A DNA stretch of 64,000 nt, taken from contig CALSLT010000039.1 in the NCBI GenBank assembly GCA_943787265.1, positions 62,001 to 126,000 on the forward strand. The letters are read 5' to 3'. The position numbers and the translations under genes are program-made. Positions within the stretch are counted from its first letter, which is position 1, and the number at the start of each line of letters is the position of its first letter. Positions 55,264-64,000 of the stretch are shown piece by piece. The notes beneath the pieces were generated by a model. It was not told where the DNA came from. It searched no databases and saw only the letters and a list, made by a program, of their open reading frames with translations. This DNA comes from an uncultured Planctomycetaceae bacterium (lineage in GTDB: Bacteria; Planctomycetota; Planctomycetia; Planctomycetales; Planctomycetaceae).

Positions 55264-55632
55264 ATGACGCCAACGCCAGTCAACCTGCGTGACAAACTAA
55301 GTCAGTTTTCTGACCAGTGGTCGCCGAAGATCGTTGCCGAGATGGATGGTTTTCATTTCAAGCTCGCCAAACTCGAAGGCAACTTTGTGTGGCACACACA
55401 TCCTGACACGGACGAGGCGTTCTTCATCATCGAAGGACGATTGCGGATCGATTTTCGTGATGGTTCGGTCACGTTGAACTCAGGCGAGATGCTGATTGTC
55501 CCAAAAGGAGTCGAGCACAAACCGTTCGCCGAGTCTGAGTGCCATGTGATGATTCTTGTGCGTAAAGGCACGATCAACACGGGCGATGCTGCGACAAGCG
55601 AAGTCACTTCCGACCCGGAGGCTCGTATCTGA
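55264..55632 (+). CDS. Cupin-domain protein
   Basis: A 122-residue single cupin: motif 1 FVWHTHPDTDEAFFIIEGRLRID (His-x-His...Glu metal ligands) and motif 2 GEMLIVPKGVEHKPFA. Cytoplasmic. 11 bp after the PTH2 stop, so likely co-transcribed. The metal site is complete, but substrate unknown; small cupins of this kind often act as isomerases or dioxygenases. Confidence 0.88.
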   Translation: MTPTPVNLRDKLSQFSDQWSPKIVAEMDGFHFKLAKLEGNFVWHTHPDTDEAFFIIEGRLRIDFRDGSVTLNSGEMLIVPKGVEHKPFAESECHVMILVRKGTINTGDAATSEVTSDPEARI

Positions 55633-55689
55633 TGACCGAGTGGCAGATTTGTTTTGACGAATGGGAATACTCGACAGCAGGCAAATGCG

Positions 55690-56457
55690 ATGGCAAATGA
55701 ACCGCAAGACGACCAATGGAAACCCACATTGTATGACGGGAAGCACTCATTCGTATGGAAGCTCGGTGCGTCGGTCGTCGAATTGCTGGCTCCAAAGCCC
55801 GGCGAACGGATACTCGATCTTGGCTGCGGGACGGGCCAACTGACGGCCCAGATCGCCGAAACAGAAGCGACCGTCGTTGGTTTGGACAATTCACAGGCAA
55901 TGATTGATGAGGCACGGCAACTGTTTCCTCAGTTTGAATTCCAACTGTCTGACGCCCACGACTTTGAATTCGATGAGCCATTTGATGGTGTGTTCTCGAA
56001 TGCGGCGCTGCATTGGATCAAAGAGCCGACCAAGGTGGTGGAATCCATCAGTCGGTCGTTGAAAGTGAATGGCCGATTGGCTGTTGAGTTCGGTGGACAA
56101 GGCAACGTCCGCTATCTCGCACAAGCTATCGAAACTGCAAGCCGATCATTGCTTGGCCATCTCGTGCCGCATCCCTGGTACTTTCCCAGCATTGCCGAGT
56201 TTGGAAGCGTCCTTGAACAACACGGCCTGGAAGTCATTCAGGCAGCAATGATCGACCGACCAACGCCACTTGAAGGTGCTGACGGATTACGAAACTGGGT
56301 GCGAATGTTCGGCCAGCACTGGCTGACACAGATTCCGACTGACAAACACACCGCCCTATTCGAACTGGTGGAAGAAATCGCTCGCCCGAATCTGTTTCAA
56401 GATTCTGTCTGGCAAGCCGACTATCGCCGCATTCGAGTCGTGGCTCGCAAATTATGA
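55690..56457 (+). CDS. Class I SAM-dependent methyltransferase
   Basis: A 255-residue protein, start taken at ATG 55690 (a TTG at 55654 would add 12 residues). Motif I ILDLGCGTGQLTAQIAE and motif II VGLDNSQAMIDEARQLFP identify the SAM-binding fold. The later blocks FDGVFSNAALHWIKEP and GRLAVEFGGQGNVRYLAQAI resemble trans-aconitate methyltransferase-like enzymes. 57 bp after the cupin gene; a 4-bp overlap links it to the next gene. Confidence 0.88.
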   Translation: MANEPQDDQWKPTLYDGKHSFVWKLGASVVELLAPKPGERILDLGCGTGQLTAQIAETEATVVGLDNSQAMIDEARQLFPQFEFQLSDAHDFEFDEPFDGVFSNAALHWIKEPTKVVESISRSLKVNGRLAVEFGGQGNVRYLAQAIETASRSLLGHLVPHPWYFPSIAEFGSVLEQHGLEVIQAAMIDRPTPLEGADGLRNWVRMFGQHWLTQIPTDKHTALFELVEEIARPNLFQDSVWQADYRRIRVVARKL

Positions 56458-56906
56458 ACGACGCTGACCTTCTTACGGCCTTCGAAGATTGTTCACTGCC
56501 AATTGAGCAGTGGACTCACCGAGCGCACGTTCGAGTGGCTTACCTGTTCGCATCCACTCAGGATTTCGCTTCCGCTGTCGATCGAATGCGTGAAAAGATC
56601 AAGGCATACAACAAGGCCACCGACACACCAGAGGCGATTGATCGTGGCTATCACGATACGATCACTCAGGCATTCATGAGGCTGGTGCTTGCAGCGAACT
56701 TACAGACCGGACCGCATGAGTCATCTGAAAAGTTCTGCGACTCTCACCCCGAACTTCTATCGAAGCAGACGCTACTGATTTACTACTCTCGTGAGCGTCT
56801 CATGACGCTGGATGCGAAAAAACAATTTATCGAACCCGACCTCTGCCCTCTCAGCTGGGCCCCCTCGATGTTCGACTCGCCTCGACCCTCGTTCGATTTC
56901 TCGTGA
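56454..56906 (+). CDS. Small unknown protein (WTHRAHVRVA family)
   Basis: A 150-residue cytoplasmic protein. I recognise only the pattern EDCSLPIEQWTHRAHVRVAYLF followed by a helical segment and LLIYYSRERLM, seen in many bacterial hypothetical proteins; function unknown. Start overlaps the methyltransferase stop by 4 bp (ATGA). Last gene of the island; the next gene is a planctomycete cytochrome-domain protein starting at 57062. Confidence 0.75.
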   Translation: MNDADLLTAFEDCSLPIEQWTHRAHVRVAYLFASTQDFASAVDRMREKIKAYNKATDTPEAIDRGYHDTITQAFMRLVLAANLQTGPHESSEKFCDSHPELLSKQTLLIYYSRERLMTLDAKKQFIEPDLCPLSWAPSMFDSPRPSFDFS

Positions 56907-57061
56907 CTCGACCAGCTGCCCGACGCCCCGTGCGAATCTTGCGTTGGCGATGGCGACAATGGTACTTTGAACTCCCACACCATCATCGTTTCGCACACCT
57001 TGCCCGTTCGACGGGGCAATATTCATCCCCCTGGCGTCCTCGCCTGATCGCCGAGCGTTCA

Positions 57062-59647
57062 ATGAATTGTTTTTCCGCTAGATTTGCAAGCACTCTTGCG
57101 CTTGCGATTTTCCTGTTGTCATCCGGTATCGGAACTGGAGAAGACACTCCTGCCGAGCAGAAGGCGAATCGTCGGAGTCTTCAGTTTTTCGAAACGAAGA
57201 TTCGCCCCGTGCTTGTCAAACATTGCTACGAGTGTCACGCCGCGGATTCCGAAGAAATCGGAGGTGGGCTGCTGCTGGATTCGCGAGAGGCTACTCATAA
57301 GGGTGGTGAATCAGGGGCTGCGGTCACGCCGGGTGATGTCGATGCAAGTCTGCTGATTTCGGCGATTGAATATCGTGACTTTGAAATGCCTCCAGATGCC
57401 AAACTTCCAGACGATGTGATTCGCGATTTCAAACGTTGGATTACCAGTGGAGCCGCTGATCCTCGGAACGGCCAGGCGACAACCACCCCGGCTGAGGCTC
57501 CGAAGCAAACCCCGTCGATCGATCTCTGGTCGCTGAAGCCGGTCACGAATCCTGAGCCGCCAACAGCCGAAGGCTGGCCAACGCGCGACATCGACCAATT
57601 CATTTGGAAGCGGTTGAGTGATGAAGGTCTCAAGCCAGTGCCCGATGCTGGCACCGATGCAATTCTCCGTCGGACGACGCTCGATCTAATCGGGCTGCCG
57701 CCGTCGCCCGAACAGCAGACGAAATTTCGCGCCGACGCCAGTCGAGATCTGAATTCCGCGATGCGGCAGCTCGTTGACGAGCTACTTGCGACGCCGCAAT
57801 TCGGCGAACGCTGGGGCAAGCACTGGCTGGATGCTGTTCGCTATGCAGAATCTGCGGGCAACAGTCGCGATGTCTTAATGCCGTGGGCCTGGCGATATCG
57901 CGATTACGTAATTGACTCGTTCAACGCGGACGTCCATTACGATCAATTTCTCATCGAACAGGTGGCCGGTGATCTTCTGAAAACGGACTCCGTAGAGGAT
58001 CGTGATCGGCTGCAAATTGCGACGGGATTCCTGGCAATCGGATCGAAGTCGCTTAACGGCGGCAACCTGGAACTCGATATCCCCGACGATCAGATCGACG
58101 TCATTGGGAAAGCGATTCTTGGCCTGACGATCAGCTGCGCCCGCTGTCACGATCATAAGTTCGACCCGATCCCTACCGCTGACTACTACGGACTCGTTGG
58201 CATTTTTCGCAGTACAGAAACGCTGTACGGAGGATCGACACGGCGACCGAAGAACGCTGCCGACAAACTCAAGGTTTACCTGCCGCTCGGGGAAGACGCG
58301 GACGAACGGGCAACTAAGATTGCGAAAATTGAGAAAGAGGTCGCCGTCGTCACGAAGAAAGAAGCGACTATCGGCAAACGTGTTGCTCTGCTCGAGAAAC
58401 GGCTACCAAAAGACTGGCAAGCTCAGTACGCAATCCTCAAACAGCGTGAAGCAGCAATTGCTTCAACTGATAAGACCGGCGACCAGAAGCCCCTGAACGG
58501 GAGAGAAAAGAATCAACTCAGACAGTTCGCACAATTCGAGACGGCACAGAAACAGCAGGCTGATCTGAAAACGCAACTCGACCAATTCAAGAAGAACACA
58601 CCACAAGACGTTGAGTTTGCAATCGGCGTTCGAGACAAGCCGAAAGTTGCCGACTCGCCAATCTATCTTCGAGGTGACAAGGGGAAGGCGAGCGACGTTG
58701 TCCCGCGAGGATTCCTTTCTGCCGTGTCACTGAAGAATTCGATTCCCGTCGACGCGAAACAGAGCGGCCGCCTGCAACTCGCTCACTGGCTGACGCAGCC
58801 CGACCATCCACTGACGTCGCGTGTTATCGTCAACCGAGTCTGGCAGCACCTGTTCGGTCGCGGGCTGGTGGAATCAGTCGACAACTTCGGAATCAACGGA
58901 ACCAAGCCGTCACACCCAGAGCTGCTCGACTGGCTGGCAAAACGTTTCGTGCATGATCATCAGTGGTCGATAAAATCTCTGATCCGTGAAATTATGCTTT
59001 CCCGAAGTTACCGGCTCTCGACCGACTTCAACGAGACGAACTACGAACGCGACCCGAGCAATATCTCAATCTGGCGGATGAGCCGGCGGCGGCTCGAAGC
59101 CGAACCATTGCGCGACTCTATTCTGGTGGCAAGCGGTCAGCTTAATCTCGAAAGACCGCACGGTTCTGCAGTCATGAAGATGGGTGAGGGCGAGGTTGGC
59201 CGCGGCATCAAAACGGAATATCTCGACGAGCCGTTTCCTCACCGGACAGTCTACATGCCGATCCTTCGCACAAAGATGCCGGCATTCCTCAAGACGTTCG
59301 ACCATCCTGAACCATCCAACCCTCAGGGACTGCGAGATGCGACCAACGTACCCGCCCAGTCGCTCTACTTAATGAACAGTCCGTTCGTTATTGAACAGGC
59401 GAGATTTCTGGCGAACAATGTCATCACCGCAACAGCCGATTCGGATGAGCGTCTGAGAATGCTTTGGCAACGCACGTTGAGCCGATCGCCCACGGGAACT
59501 GAAATCAATCGTTCGCTGGAGTTTCTGGCAAAGACGGACGACAAATTAAAGAATGAACAAAGTGACGTGACCAAACGCCAAACTCAGTCGTGGGCAATGC
59601 TCAGTCAGGCTCTGTTCGCCAGTGCCGAGTTTCGCTACGTCGACTGA
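57062..59647 (+). CDS. Planctomycete cytochrome-domain protein (PSCyt1/DUF1549/DUF1553)
   Basis: An 861-residue exported protein; ATG 57062 gives a signal peptide (STLALAIFLLSSGIGTG), whereas the open frame upstream is an artefact. The first CxxCH (KHCYECHAADSEEIGGG) lies near residue 57, in the PSCyt1 domain. DUF1549 follows (DQFIWKRLSDEGLKPVPDAGTDAILRRTTLDLIGLPP; GERWGKHWLDAVRYAES; CARCHDHKFDPIPTADYYG with the second CxxCH), then a helical linker (about residues 415-540). The C-terminus is DUF1553 (GRLQLAHWLTQPDHPLTSRVIVNRVWQHLFGRGLV ... RDATNVPAQSLYLMNSPFV). Usually encoded with DUF1501 proteins, as here. Confidence 0.93.
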   Translation: MNCFSARFASTLALAIFLLSSGIGTGEDTPAEQKANRRSLQFFETKIRPVLVKHCYECHAADSEEIGGGLLLDSREATHKGGESGAAVTPGDVDASLLISAIEYRDFEMPPDAKLPDDVIRDFKRWITSGAADPRNGQATTTPAEAPKQTPSIDLWSLKPVTNPEPPTAEGWPTRDIDQFIWKRLSDEGLKPVPDAGTDAILRRTTLDLIGLPPSPEQQTKFRADASRDLNSAMRQLVDELLATPQFGERWGKHWLDAVRYAESAGNSRDVLMPWAWRYRDYVIDSFNADVHYDQFLIEQVAGDLLKTDSVEDRDRLQIATGFLAIGSKSLNGGNLELDIPDDQIDVIGKAILGLTISCARCHDHKFDPIPTADYYGLVGIFRSTETLYGGSTRRPKNAADKLKVYLPLGEDADERATKIAKIEKEVAVVTKKEATIGKRVALLEKRLPKDWQAQYAILKQREAAIASTDKTGDQKPLNGREKNQLRQFAQFETAQKQQADLKTQLDQFKKNTPQDVEFAIGVRDKPKVADSPIYLRGDKGKASDVVPRGFLSAVSLKNSIPVDAKQSGRLQLAHWLTQPDHPLTSRVIVNRVWQHLFGRGLVESVDNFGINGTKPSHPELLDWLAKRFVHDHQWSIKSLIREIMLSRSYRLSTDFNETNYERDPSNISIWRMSRRRLEAEPLRDSILVASGQLNLERPHGSAVMKMGEGEVGRGIKTEYLDEPFPHRTVYMPILRTKMPAFLKTFDHPEPSNPQGLRDATNVPAQSLYLMNSPFVIEQARFLANNVITATADSDERLRMLWQRTLSRSPTGTEINRSLEFLAKTDDKLKNEQSDVTKRQTQSWAMLSQALFASAEFRYVD

Positions 59648-59700
59648 GTTTGTTAACCACCAGATCACAAAGCCGCACTAAAGTTATCACGAGTTGCGCA

Positions 59701-61077
59701 ATGTTTATGAACCGTCGCGAAGCCTTGAAGCGTTCCACGTGTGGCATGGGAGCAATCGCCCTGGCAAGCCTTTGTCAGCAGGACGCCCAGGCAGCACCCT
59801 CGTATGTCAGCCCGTTGGCTCCGAAAGAACCGCATCACGAACCTCGTGCGAAGCGCATGATCTTTCTACACATGCGCGGTGGGCCGTCGCACATGGAAAC
59901 GTTTGAAATCAAGCCCGAACTCAATAAACGACACGGTGAGCAGGCCAAAACCAAGTCAAAGAAACTGGTTGGCAATCGGTGGAAATGGAAGCAGCGCGGT
60001 GAAAGCGGGCTCTGGGTTTCCGACCTGTTCAAGCATCAGGCCAAACATGCGGACGATCTTTGCGTGCTGTCGGGTATGCACACGGATATTGGCAACCACA
60101 CACCGGCTATGCTGTTTCTGCACACGGGCAGTTTTGCATTCACGCGACCGTCGGTTGGATCGTGGCTGCTGTACGGACTCGGAACTGAGAACCAGAACCT
60201 GCCAGGTTTTGTGAGTATCTCGCCGCCAATCATCAACGGCGGCTCGAAGAACTACACTCAGGCGTTTCTGCCGGCGATGTATCAGGGGACGGCCCTTGGA
60301 GACATCAAGACTCCGGTCAAGGACGCGATGATCGGCAACCTTCGAAACTCTCAGTTGAATTCGTCGTTGCAACGCGATCAGTTAGATCTTGTCCAGGGAT
60401 TCAATCGCGAATTGGCCCGAAAGGATCCACGTGACACGCAGATTGACGCCGTCATCGAGTCTTACGAACGAGCCTTCCGCATGCAGGCCGAACTGCCGGA
60501 CGTGCTTGACCTGGCTGGTGAGACGAAAGAAACGCTCAACGCATACGGCATCGACACTGGCACGCCCGCTGACAACTTTGGACGGCAGTGTTTGCTGGCT
60601 AGACGGATGATTGAATCGGGAGTGCGCCATGTCGAGGTGTGCGACGAATTCTGGGATCAGCACAGCGCACTGGTGAAAGGTCACGAAGCCAGAGCGGCCT
60701 CGACCGACCAGGCGATCGGAGCTCTACTCGGCGATCTGAAACAGCGCGGCATGCTCGAAGATACACTGGTCGTATGGGGTGGCGAATTCGGCCGAACTCC
60801 GGACACGGCGAAGAAAGACCTCGACGGACGTGATCATAATCCGGACGGCTACACGATGTGGCTGGCAGGCGGTGGAACAAGAGGCGGAACAAAGTATGGT
60901 GCAACGGATGACCTCGGATACGCGGCAGTCGATGGCCGAGTCCACGTTCACGACCTGCACGCCACAATTCTGCACTTGATGGGCCTTGACCATACAAAAC
61001 TGACGTACCGCTACGCCGGGCGTGACTTCCGACTCACCGACGTGCACGGGCGCGTCGTTGGCGAAGTACTTGCCTGA
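59701..61077 (+). CDS. DUF1501 (sulfatase-like) protein, first
   Basis: A 458-residue Tat-exported protein; the leader MFMNRREALKRSTCGMGAIALASL has the RRxxLK signal. Family blocks: RMIFLHMRGGPSHMETFEIKPELNK, FGRQCLLARRMIESGVRHVEV, DQHSALVKGHEARAASTDQAIGALLGDLKQRGMLEDTLVVWGGEFGRTPD and GRDHNPDGYTMWLAGGG. These include the likely metal ligands of an alkaline-phosphatase-like fold. 53 bp after the cytochrome-domain gene, co-directional with it. Substrate not known. Confidence 0.93.
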   Translation: MFMNRREALKRSTCGMGAIALASLCQQDAQAAPSYVSPLAPKEPHHEPRAKRMIFLHMRGGPSHMETFEIKPELNKRHGEQAKTKSKKLVGNRWKWKQRGESGLWVSDLFKHQAKHADDLCVLSGMHTDIGNHTPAMLFLHTGSFAFTRPSVGSWLLYGLGTENQNLPGFVSISPPIINGGSKNYTQAFLPAMYQGTALGDIKTPVKDAMIGNLRNSQLNSSLQRDQLDLVQGFNRELARKDPRDTQIDAVIESYERAFRMQAELPDVLDLAGETKETLNAYGIDTGTPADNFGRQCLLARRMIESGVRHVEVCDEFWDQHSALVKGHEARAASTDQAIGALLGDLKQRGMLEDTLVVWGGEFGRTPDTAKKDLDGRDHNPDGYTMWLAGGGTRGGTKYGATDDLGYAAVDGRVHVHDLHATILHLMGLDHTKLTYRYAGRDFRLTDVHGRVVGEVLA

Positions 61078-61119
61078 TACCGGAATCTGATTGTCGAAAA
61101 GCTCTCGCTGAATCAAAGG

Positions 61120-62484
61120 ATGCCGCCGATGTTTCATCGCCGTGAAATGCTGCAGGTTGGTTGCTCGTCGTTCTTCGGCGTCGGGCTGACCGGACTGCTT
61201 GAACGACAGGCGGCCGCCGCTGCATCCGGAGCAAATATCAATCAGCGGGCAAAGTCCGTCGTACTCGTCTTTTTGACCGGCGGCGGAAGCCACATCGACA
61301 TGTTCGATCCGAAGCCCGATTCGCCCGAAGTCAAAGGCGAATTCGCCCCGATCCAGACTCGCGTTCCTGGTCTGGAGTTCGGCGAGCTGATGACGGGACT
61401 CGCCGACCGCGCGAATCTGCTATCCGTCGTCCGATCAATGGCGCACAAAGACAACCGGCACCTCTCGGGAACTCATAACACGCTGACTGGTTCGATTCAG
61501 AAGTTTCGTGGCGATTCGAACCAGGACAAATCGCTTAACCGCGGCGACTGGCCGTGCTACGGATCGGCGATTGACTATCTTCGCCCCACGGCTGACGGTC
61601 TGCCCAGTCACGTGACGTTGCCCCATCCGCTGATCGAAGGAGCGTTGGTCTGGCCCGGTCAGCATTCCGGATTTCTAGGAACGCGATTTGATCCGTTCGT
61701 ACTTAAGGACGATCCGAACAAAGACAATTTCAAAGTCAACGGATTGAGTCTGATCGAAGGGCTCGACACCGACCGAGTCGTGAAGCGGCGAGCACTTCTC
61801 GAACAGGCATTTCCAACCGAGCAGACTCTTGCCGATTCCGCGTCGGGCCGTCGCTTGTCCAGTCAGTTTGAAACGGCCTACTCAATGCTGACATCGGGAC
61901 GTTTGAAAAAGGCGTTTCAAATTAACGAAGAATCTGAAGAAACCCGTGAACGATACGGTCGAAATCGGCTCGGGCAGACACTTCTGCTAGCTCGACGAAT
62001 GGTTGAAGCTGAGGTGCCGGTCATCCAGTGCAACATGGGCATCGTCCAGTCATGGGACACGCACGTTCAACATTTCCCTCGTCTGAAGAACGACTTGCTT
62101 CCACAAACTGACGCGGGCGTGAGCGCGCTGCTTGATGACCTTGTCGGTCGCGGCCTTCTGGATCAGACGCTGGTCATAGTCGTGGGTGAGTTTGGCCGAA
62201 CACCAAAAATCTCACCGCTTGCCGGACAAACAGTTCCCGGTCGCCACCATTGGGCTCATGGATACACTGCTGTGTTTTCCGGCGCCGGCGTGCGAGGCGG
62301 GCAGCTCATCGGCAAAACGGACGCAACGGGTAGCTATCCGGTTACCATCCCCTGGACGCCCAGCGACATCGGCGCAACGGTCTACAACTCGCTGGGCATC
62401 GATCCAGACTCCGACATCCACGACCGCCTCGGCCGGCCGGTTCGACTAAACCAGGGCAAGGTGATGGACGTCCTGTTTTCCTGA
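61120..62484 (+). CDS. DUF1501 (sulfatase-like) protein, second
   Basis: A 454-residue paralogue of the preceding gene. A Tat leader (FHRREMLQVGCSSFFGVGLTG) and the block SVVLVFLTGGGSHIDMFDPKPDSPEVKGEF are at the N-terminus. LLLARRMVEAEVPVIQ, SWDTHVQHF, LVIVVGEFGRTPKISPLAG and GRHHWAHGYTAVFSGAGVRGG are further downstream. It starts 42 bp after the first, so the three genes (cytochrome-domain, DUF1501, DUF1501) form one unit. The two DUF1501 proteins differ considerably, so it is not a recent duplication. Confidence 0.93.
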   Translation: MPPMFHRREMLQVGCSSFFGVGLTGLLERQAAAAASGANINQRAKSVVLVFLTGGGSHIDMFDPKPDSPEVKGEFAPIQTRVPGLEFGELMTGLADRANLLSVVRSMAHKDNRHLSGTHNTLTGSIQKFRGDSNQDKSLNRGDWPCYGSAIDYLRPTADGLPSHVTLPHPLIEGALVWPGQHSGFLGTRFDPFVLKDDPNKDNFKVNGLSLIEGLDTDRVVKRRALLEQAFPTEQTLADSASGRRLSSQFETAYSMLTSGRLKKAFQINEESEETRERYGRNRLGQTLLLARRMVEAEVPVIQCNMGIVQSWDTHVQHFPRLKNDLLPQTDAGVSALLDDLVGRGLLDQTLVIVVGEFGRTPKISPLAGQTVPGRHHWAHGYTAVFSGAGVRGGQLIGKTDATGSYPVTIPWTPSDIGATVYNSLGIDPDSDIHDRLGRPVRLNQGKVMDVLFS

Positions 62485-62531
62485 CGCACTTGCAGGAGAG
62501 TTGAACTTGCGTCTGGCGGCGGTTCGAGTTT

Positions 62532-62945
62532 CTACACCTGCCACCCCAGTTGGCGGAGAGTTCTTAGCAGTTTGTATCGACGAAGAATACCGGACGGAAT
62601 CGTCGCAGTATGCGACGACGTCACTATGCGAAGTTTTCCGATCAGCGTGCAGCTCATCTTCACAACATCGTCACGGCCAATCACTAAAACAAAGCCACGT
62701 CGGCTCCGAATTGGCCAACTCGCGTCGTCAAGAACTTCCGCCGGTAAATCTGACAGTGACATCTCAAAGACACCGTTGTCAGCCGGCAGAGGCTTACCGA
62801 CTCGACCAGTGAACAGCGAAGCCAACGAGAATGGAGCCATCCCTGTCACCAGGTAAATCGCTTTTTCGGCCGCTACTGCCTGCCCCAGGTATGGACCAGT
62901 CTTATCGACAGAAAAGAACAGGCTGAGTGTTTGATATTGTGGCAC
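62532..62945 (-). CDS. Small unknown protein
   Basis: A 137-residue minus-strand frame with GTG start and no strong ribosome binding site. The central block PAEVLDDASWPIRSRRGFVLVIGRDDVVKMSCTLIGK looks like real protein and resembles small planctomycete hypothetical proteins; no function can be inferred. It converges on the DUF1501 gene. The opposite-strand frame at 62501-62812 is its shadow. Confidence 0.5.
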   Translation of the reverse strand: MPQYQTLSLFFSVDKTGPYLGQAVAAEKAIYLVTGMAPFSLASLFTGRVGKPLPADNGVFEMSLSDLPAEVLDDASWPIRSRRGFVLVIGRDDVVKMSCTLIGKLRIVTSSHTATIPSGILRRYKLLRTLRQLGWQV

Positions 62946-63118
62946 TGAATGACTCTATTCGAAGGCTTAGTCCTTGTTCTGCCCTCTTCCGAGAACACGA
63001 TTCACCAGTATCATTACTGATAGCGACGTCGTCGATAGACGCTGAACAATGACAAAGGCCGGTCACGCGAACCGGCTTCCACACGTTTACTAAATTTTTC
63101 GCTGCAGATGGATTTTCG
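62946..63118. promoter_or_regulatory. Divergent intergenic region with short hairpin
   Basis: A small hairpin with a GCCGGT/ACCGGC stem lies around 63058-63076, between the small minus-strand gene and the plus-strand propeller gene. It must hold the promoter of the latter. No consensus is assigned. Confidence 0.4.
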
Positions 63119-64000
63119 ATGCAAGCTACACGCCATCTTTTTATGTGTTTACTGAGTGTCGCGACCGCCTTGAGTTCCATGAACGCTTGGGGACAGGACG
63201 CCACTTCAAACATCGCTCCATCATCAAGGGGTGTTCGAAGTCTGAGCTGGCCAAACTGGATGGGGCCCCAGCACGATGGAATTTCGACAGAGAGCGGCTG
63301 GTCCGCGGCGTGGCCGGAAAGTGGCTTACCAGTGAAATGGACTGCGGAGTTGGGCACCGGATTCAGTTCTTTCAGCGTCGTCGATGGTCTTGCTTATTCG
63401 ATGGGGCATTCTAACGGCCAGGAAACAGTGTGGTGCCTGGATGCGAAGAGCGGCCAGAAAATCTGGTCTCACAGTTACCCAGCCGTTTTGAACCCCAACC
63501 TCTACGAAGGCGGACCTGGTTCGACGCCGACCGTGCATGGCGACATGGTCTTTACGTTGAGCATCGACGGCCGACTGATCGGCTTCGGACGTAAGACCGG
63601 CGACATTGTCTGGAAAGTCGACCTTCAGAAAGAACTAGAAGTCGGAATGCATGAGTGGGGGTTCAACTCGTCGCCTTACATTCTGGGAAACCAGCTTCTG
63701 CTTGAATGCGGTCGCGTCGTTTCATTCGACTGGAAGACGGGGCGAAAACTCTGGCAGTCAGCTCGACATCGCGCAGGTTATGGGTCCGTGCGGCCGTTTG
63801 AACACAATGACAAGGTGCTGCTGGCTTCACTCGACTGCGAAGGATTGAGAATCAGCCAGTCGAACGATGGCTCTGAAGTTGCATTCTCTCCGTGGCCGTC
63901 ACCATTTGGAACTAACTCAACGACGCCCATCATTGTGAAGGATCGGATCTTCGTTTCGAGCGGGTACAACGTCGGCAGCGTAATGTTCCGACTAACCAAC
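63119..64000 (+). CDS. Exported PQQ-type beta-propeller protein (N-terminal part)
   Basis: The frame is open from ATG 63119 to the end of the window (294 codons, no stop), so the protein is cut by the edge. A signal peptide (LFMCLLSVATALSSMNAWG) precedes WPNWMGPQHDGISTESGWSAAWP, the usual start of planctomycete BamB-like PQQ proteins. Propeller blades follow: VWCLDAKSGQKIWSHSY, LIGFGRKTGDIVWKVDL and VVSFDWKTGRKLWQS. Function unknown; it may act in the envelope or in outer-membrane assembly. Confidence 0.85.
   Translation, partial: MQATRHLFMCLLSVATALSSMNAWGQDATSNIAPSSRGVRSLSWPNWMGPQHDGISTESGWSAAWPESGLPVKWTAELGTGFSSFSVVDGLAYSMGHSNGQETVWCLDAKSGQKIWSHSYPAVLNPNLYEGGPGSTPTVHGDMVFTLSIDGRLIGFGRKTGDIVWKVDLQKELEVGMHEWGFNSSPYILGNQLLLECGRVVSFDWKTGRKLWQSARHRAGYGSVRPFEHNDKVLLASLDCEGLRISQSNDGSEVAFSPWPSPFGTNSTTPIIVKDRIFVSSGYNVGSVMFRLTN

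Noticed and set aside
62501..62812. Plus-strand ORF of 103 codons
   Set aside because: Shadow of the minus-strand small gene; composition not protein-like.
1..64000. CRISPR array, tRNA or rRNA genes
   Set aside because: No regularly spaced direct repeats and no cloverleaf or rRNA-like segment were noticed; a short tRNA could still be missed by eye.

Overview
The window looks like a chromosomal segment of a marine-type planctomycete (order Planctomycetales). The markers are planctomycete cytochrome-domain proteins (DUF1592/1588-type and DUF1549/1553-type, each with CxxCH haem motifs), a DUF1552 protein and three DUF1501 proteins with Tat-like leaders, a Ser/Thr kinase paired with an ECF-like sigma factor, many secreted PQQ-type beta-propellers, and an intermediate G+C content. 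No rRNA, tRNA or CRISPR array was seen.

Layout. 1-3700: mobile-element pile-up: the decayed right end of an IS3-type element, a small secreted protein, a frameshifted IS630-type element with 15-bp terminal repeats, and an apparently intact IS5-type element inserted exactly at the IS630 edge. 4.1-8.2 kb (minus strand): DUF1592-type cytochrome protein and DUF1552 protein, separated by a good intrinsic terminator. 8.5-20.4 kb (plus): kinase/sigma pair, a hydrolase, an SGNH esterase remnant, a propeller, FucU/RbsD, RidA, an unknown cysteine-containing protein, a DUF1501 protein and an exported GIY-YIG protein. 20.3-24.2 kb (minus): LptD/OstA-like outer-membrane protein, PEGA lipoprotein and a small protein. 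24.4-30.5 kb (plus): sialate O-acetylesterase and a giant PQQ-propeller protein. Many genes between 8.5 and 28.5 kb carry one to three small indels, mostly single G/C gains or losses, whereas the 34 kb to the right carries none that I can see.

30.5-34.4 kb (plus) is housekeeping: type III pantothenate kinase, a Clp_N-ThiD2-ThiE fusion, UppP and DUF167. 34.8-45.6 kb is a tight seven-gene operon in which a one-TM protein, an ExbB-type proton channel and two ExbD-type proteins (one with an N-terminal zinc ribbon) are co-encoded with a membrane-anchored beta-propeller, a solute-binding-protein-like protein and a secreted protein. It looks like a proton-motive-force-driven envelope machine that I cannot match to a described system. 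45.9-49.5 kb holds part of complex I (nuoI, DUF2203, nuoA, nuoC, nuoD; nuoB absent).

49.6-56.9 kb is an accessory island centred on a compact RNA-repair operon: polynucleotide kinase, Thg1-type 3'-5' polymerase, RNA ligase, HD-phosphatase/kinase fusion and PTH2 peptidyl-tRNA hydrolase. A macro-domain protein and a possible 2OG-dioxygenase lie beside it. A terminator-like hairpin overlapped by an alternative stem sits directly before the first gene, suggesting attenuation. 57-64 kb returns to planctomycete-specific secreted proteins: a DUF1549/1553 cytochrome protein, two DUF1501 proteins, a small minus-strand ORF and a PQQ-propeller gene running off the window. Four REP-like palindromes with GTAG/CTAC-like tips and 17-20 nt loops are scattered in intergenic positions.
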